A DNA stretch of 7,590 nt from the NCBI GenBank assembly GCA_016867055.1, contig VGKN01000068.1, positions 1-7,590 on the forward strand, read 5' to 3'. This DNA is from Candidatus Omnitrophota bacterium. GTDB lineage: Bacteria; Omnitrophota; Koll11; VGKN01. Below are positions 6,224 through 7,590 of the stretch, one piece after another (the first letter of the stretch is position 1; each line of letters opens with the position of its first letter). Both the position numbers and the translations under genes were made by a program. The notes below the pieces were generated by a model. That model was not told where the DNA came from. It saw only the letters and a list, made by a program, of their open reading frames with translations, and did not search any database.

Positions 6224-6225
6224 GT
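6212..6225 (-). repeat. Short heptamer repeat supplying a stop codon
   Basis: Two units, AGTAACG and AGTAAGT, in the same orientation as 3954-3988. They overlap the 3' end of the hydrolase-like gene, encode its last residues (SNE) and provide its TAA stop. Confidence 0.6.
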
Positions 6226-6232
6226 TAAATAA

Positions 6233-6256
6233 GGTTAAGGTTGAGGTTAAGGCTGA
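6233..6256 (+). repeat. Hexamer tandem repeat (GGTTRA, 4 units)
   Basis: GGTTAA, GGTTGA, GGTTAA, GGCTGA follow one another in the gap between the hydrolase-like gene and the small membrane protein gene. It is a simple tandem repeat with no assigned role. Confidence 0.75.
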
Positions 6257-6282
6257 GAAAGGCATAAACTAGAGGAGTGAGG

Positions 6283-6654
6283 GTGAAGAAAACGGTTATA
6301 GGATTAACGGTTAGCGTAGTGGTTATAGGTGTAATTTTCTTGGTTGTTAGATTTAAGCCGAAGGGACCTGTTACGGTTCAGTCTCCTGTGCCAGTAGGGC
6401 GTTCCACGCTAAAAGAAAAGCAGCCTATAGATGCCAAGCAAGACACGAGGATATTCTTAGAATATAAAAGAGACCATTTAACCCTTCAAAGAAACATTAA
6501 ACGGGCAGAATTAGCTAATCTAATGAAAGATGCACCCTGTGGTGCGAAGACACAGGGGATGGCAGACTTACAGGATGAGATAAATTCTATAGAGCAACAG
6601 ATGACTGAGATAGATAGACAGATACATAATATAGATATAGGAAATGGGGATTAA
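6283..6654 (+). CDS. Small membrane-anchored protein with coiled-coil module
   Basis: 123 residues from GTG 6283, chosen because GAGGAG (6272-6277) stands 5 bases before it; GTG 6277, which would add two residues, overlaps that site. One membrane segment (about 4-22, mostly Val and Ile) comes after KK, with a positively charged stretch RFKPK on its C-terminal side. A Pro-rich linker (26-53) leads to the 63-residue module (54-116) shared with the preceding protein, including LTLQRN and APCGAKTQ. There is no catalytic domain. The positive flanks make topology ambiguous: it could be an uncleaved signal anchor or a signal peptide. The shared module implies a common partner or pairing between the two proteins, for example through coiled-coil contact or the conserved Cys. 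This is inference. Family not recognised. Confidence 0.8.
   Translation: MKKTVIGLTVSVVVIGVIFLVVRFKPKGPVTVQSPVPVGRSTLKEKQPIDAKQDTRIFLEYKRDHLTLQRNIKRAELANLMKDAPCGAKTQGMADLQDEINSIEQQMTEIDRQIHNIDIGNGD
6442..6630 (+). repeat. Shared C-terminal module, copy 2 (protein-level duplication)
   Basis: Encodes residues 54-116 of the small membrane protein and matches 6020-6208 without gaps. Divergence is spread over silent and replacement positions, while the APCGAKTQ turn and LTLQRN are fully kept, so the duplication is old and the module is under constraint. Confidence 0.9.
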
Positions 6655-6668
6655 AAACCAGGAATTAG

Positions 6669-6743
6669 TCCCGAATGTAGTTACTACTTTTGAGTATCTT
6701 CGGGATCCCGAAGCGGTACTTTTGCAAGTAGCTTCATTCGGGA
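6669..6743. repeat. Multi-palindrome element with cloverleaf folding potential
   Basis: Outer arms 6669-6684 (TCCCGAATGTAGTTAC) and 6728-6743 (GTAGCTTCATTCGGGA) pair at 14 of 16 positions. Between them are three smaller palindromes: TACT-TTTG-AGTA (6685-6696), the perfect 16-bp CTTCGGGATCCCGAAG (6698-6713), and TACTT-TTGC-AAGTA (6717-6730, sharing three bases with the outer arm). There is no T run after it, so it is not a classic terminator, but as RNA it could still stop or process the transcript after the small membrane protein gene. Confidence 0.82.
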
Positions 6744-6774
6744 TAAATAGTAATTGGGAAATGGTAAAAGATAA

Positions 6775-6909
6775 ATTCGGTAACGGTTAGGGTAAGAAAG
6801 CCCGTATCGGCAATGGCTACGGTAACGTCAATGGAAAAACCGAACAACGTAACTGAAATACGAAACGGGCATCGCCTGCCTGACGGTAGGCAGGTAACCG
6901 TAACCCAAT
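6775..6909. mobile_element. ORF-less relative of the inverted-repeat element (copy B)
   Basis: The left arm (6775-6810, ATTCGGTAACGGTTA then GCCCGTATCGG) matches the left arm of copy A at 1897-1932. The right arm (about 6840-6909, CGAACAACGTAAC, then CGGGCATCG, then TAACCGTAACCCAAT) matches 2344-2392. The outermost 15 bases of the two arms are inverted repeats (13 of 15), as are GCCCGTATCG and CGAAACGGGC (about 9 of 10 paired). About 30 bases lie between the arms, with no gene. A 20-bp palindrome is inserted in the right arm. The element lies just upstream of purF. Confidence 0.75.
6875..6894. repeat. 20-bp palindrome inserted in copy B
   Basis: CCTGCCTGACGGTAGGCAGG folds into a perfect 7-bp stem with a 6-base loop. 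The matching arm of copy A (about 2374-2386) reads straight from CATCG to TAACCG, so the palindrome is a clean 20-bp insertion relative to that arm, with at most a 1-base ambiguity at its edges. Confidence 0.85.
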
Positions 6910-6951
6910 AGAGACTAATAAATATAAGAAATAAAATGACGGCGTATTGAG

Positions 6952-7590
6952 ATGATAAAGGAGTTTTGTGGTTTGTTTGGGGTATTTAACCATCCTGAGG
7001 CAGCAAAATTGACTTACTTGGGTTTGTATGCCCTTCAGCACAGGGGAGAGGAATCTGCCGGAATCACAACGAGTGATGGCGAAAGGCTGTATTCTCACAA
7101 AGGTATGGGGCTTGTGGGTGAGGTGTTTGATGAGTTAAGGCTTAGCGAACTAAAAGGAAATATTGCAATAGGTCATATCAGGTATTCCACAACTGGCTCA
7201 AGTCTTATAAAGAATGCCCAGCCGATTGTGGTGGATTATTCGCGGGGCTCCATTGCAGTCTGCCATAATGGAAATTTAGTAAATGCCAAGGAACTAAGGG
7301 ATTACCTTGAGGCGCACGGCTCGATATTCCAAACAACGGTTGACAGCGAAATAATAATCCACTTTCTTGCAAAGCCAAGTTTTGCCAATTTTCCTGAAGC
7401 GCTCTTTGGTTGCTTAAAACAGATTAAGGGAGCGTATTCACTTTTATTATTAAGGGGGAATGAATTGATAGGAGTAAGAGATCCCTCTGGTTTCAGACCG
7501 CTTTGTCTGGGCAGGCTTAATAACTCATATGTTTTAGCATCAGAGACCTGCGCGCTGGATTTAATAGAAGCAGAATATCTAAGAGAGATT
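6952..7590 (+). CDS. purF: Amidophosphoribosyltransferase (3' end missing)
   Basis: Catalyses the first committed step of purine synthesis, PRPP plus glutamine to phosphoribosylamine. The 213 codons present cover the N-terminal Ntn glutaminase domain. Visible: FCGLFGVFNHPEAA with Cys6, the expected nucleophile after removal of the leader MIKEF; GLYALQHRGEESAGI; GHIRYSTTG; CHNGNLVNAKELRD, which holds the Asn-Gly of the oxyanion region; TTVDSEIIIHFLA; and GVRDPSGFRPLCLG. The phosphoribosyltransferase domain is beyond the window. ATG 6952 is the only usual start after an in-frame TGA at 6937; it gives a leader of only 5 residues, short for forms that need processing. No good Shine-Dalgarno is visible, and no promoter or purine riboswitch is evident in the 297 bases upstream, which are mostly palindromes. 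Confidence 0.96.
   Translation, partial: MIKEFCGLFGVFNHPEAAKLTYLGLYALQHRGEESAGITTSDGERLYSHKGMGLVGEVFDELRLSELKGNIAIGHIRYSTTGSSLIKNAQPIVVDYSRGSIAVCHNGNLVNAKELRDYLEAHGSIFQTTVDSEIIIHFLAKPSFANFPEALFGCLKQIKGAYSLLLLRGNELIGVRDPSGFRPLCLGRLNNSYVLASETCALDLIEAEYLREI

Noticed and set aside
6669..6743. tRNA gene
   Set aside because: The cloverleaf-like folding lacks the T-loop (TTCGA-type) and D-loop bases, the stem lengths are wrong (16-bp outer stem), and there is no CCA-proximal pattern.
6910..6951. Purine riboswitch or purF promoter
   Set aside because: No purine aptamer core and no paired -35/-10 boxes were found in this short AT-rich stretch.

Overview
The window is a stretch of a bacterial de novo purine biosynthesis cluster that has been repeatedly invaded by small elements. 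All genes lie on the + strand. The DNA is AT-rich, and ATG, GTG and possibly TTG starts appear. The pur proteins, the four-helix-bundle gene placed among housekeeping genes, and the dense short palindromic and tandem repeats suggest an uncultured Gram-negative-type candidate phylum, for example Omnitrophota or a relative. That assignment is an impression from gene style, not a computed result.

Layout. (1) 2-1894: 3' part of purL (FGAM synthase, large subunit). (2) 1897-2392: an element with imperfect inverted-repeat arms carrying a four-helix-bundle (23S rRNA intervening-sequence type) protein gene. (3) 2410-3213: purQ (glutaminase subunit of FGAM synthase). (4) 3245-3873: a toxin-antitoxin module with its own promoter (ribbon-helix-helix-like antitoxin, MazF/PemK-type toxin). 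(5) 3877-3947: a displaced, frameshifted second copy of the purQ 3' end. (6) 3948-4159: a gene-poor stretch with a heptamer repeat. (7) 4160-6654: three envelope-type genes, namely a lipoprotein, an exported protein with an alpha/beta-hydrolase-like Ser motif, and a small membrane-anchored protein that shares a 63-residue C-terminal module with the hydrolase-like protein. (8) 6655-6951: a multi-palindrome element and an ORF-less relative of the inverted-repeat element. (9) 6952-7590: 5' part of purF (amidophosphoribosyltransferase).

How it fits together. PurL and PurQ form the enzyme for the fourth step of IMP synthesis and PurF performs the first, so purL-purQ-purF is a coherent pathway cluster. 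About 3.7 kb of unrelated material separates purQ from purF. The cluster also carries a 7-bp tandem repeat (TTACTCG, or CGAGTAA on the other strand) at four places, two of them inside purL and purQ as in-frame insertions. Because 7 is not a multiple of 3, this repeat reads as the same open peptide in every frame on one strand and hits stop codons in every frame on the other. The observed orientations follow that rule. The purQ tail left beyond the toxin gene becomes a full purQ C-terminus ending at a stop codon if one 11-bp tandem duplication is removed, which records how the toxin-antitoxin module came to sit there.
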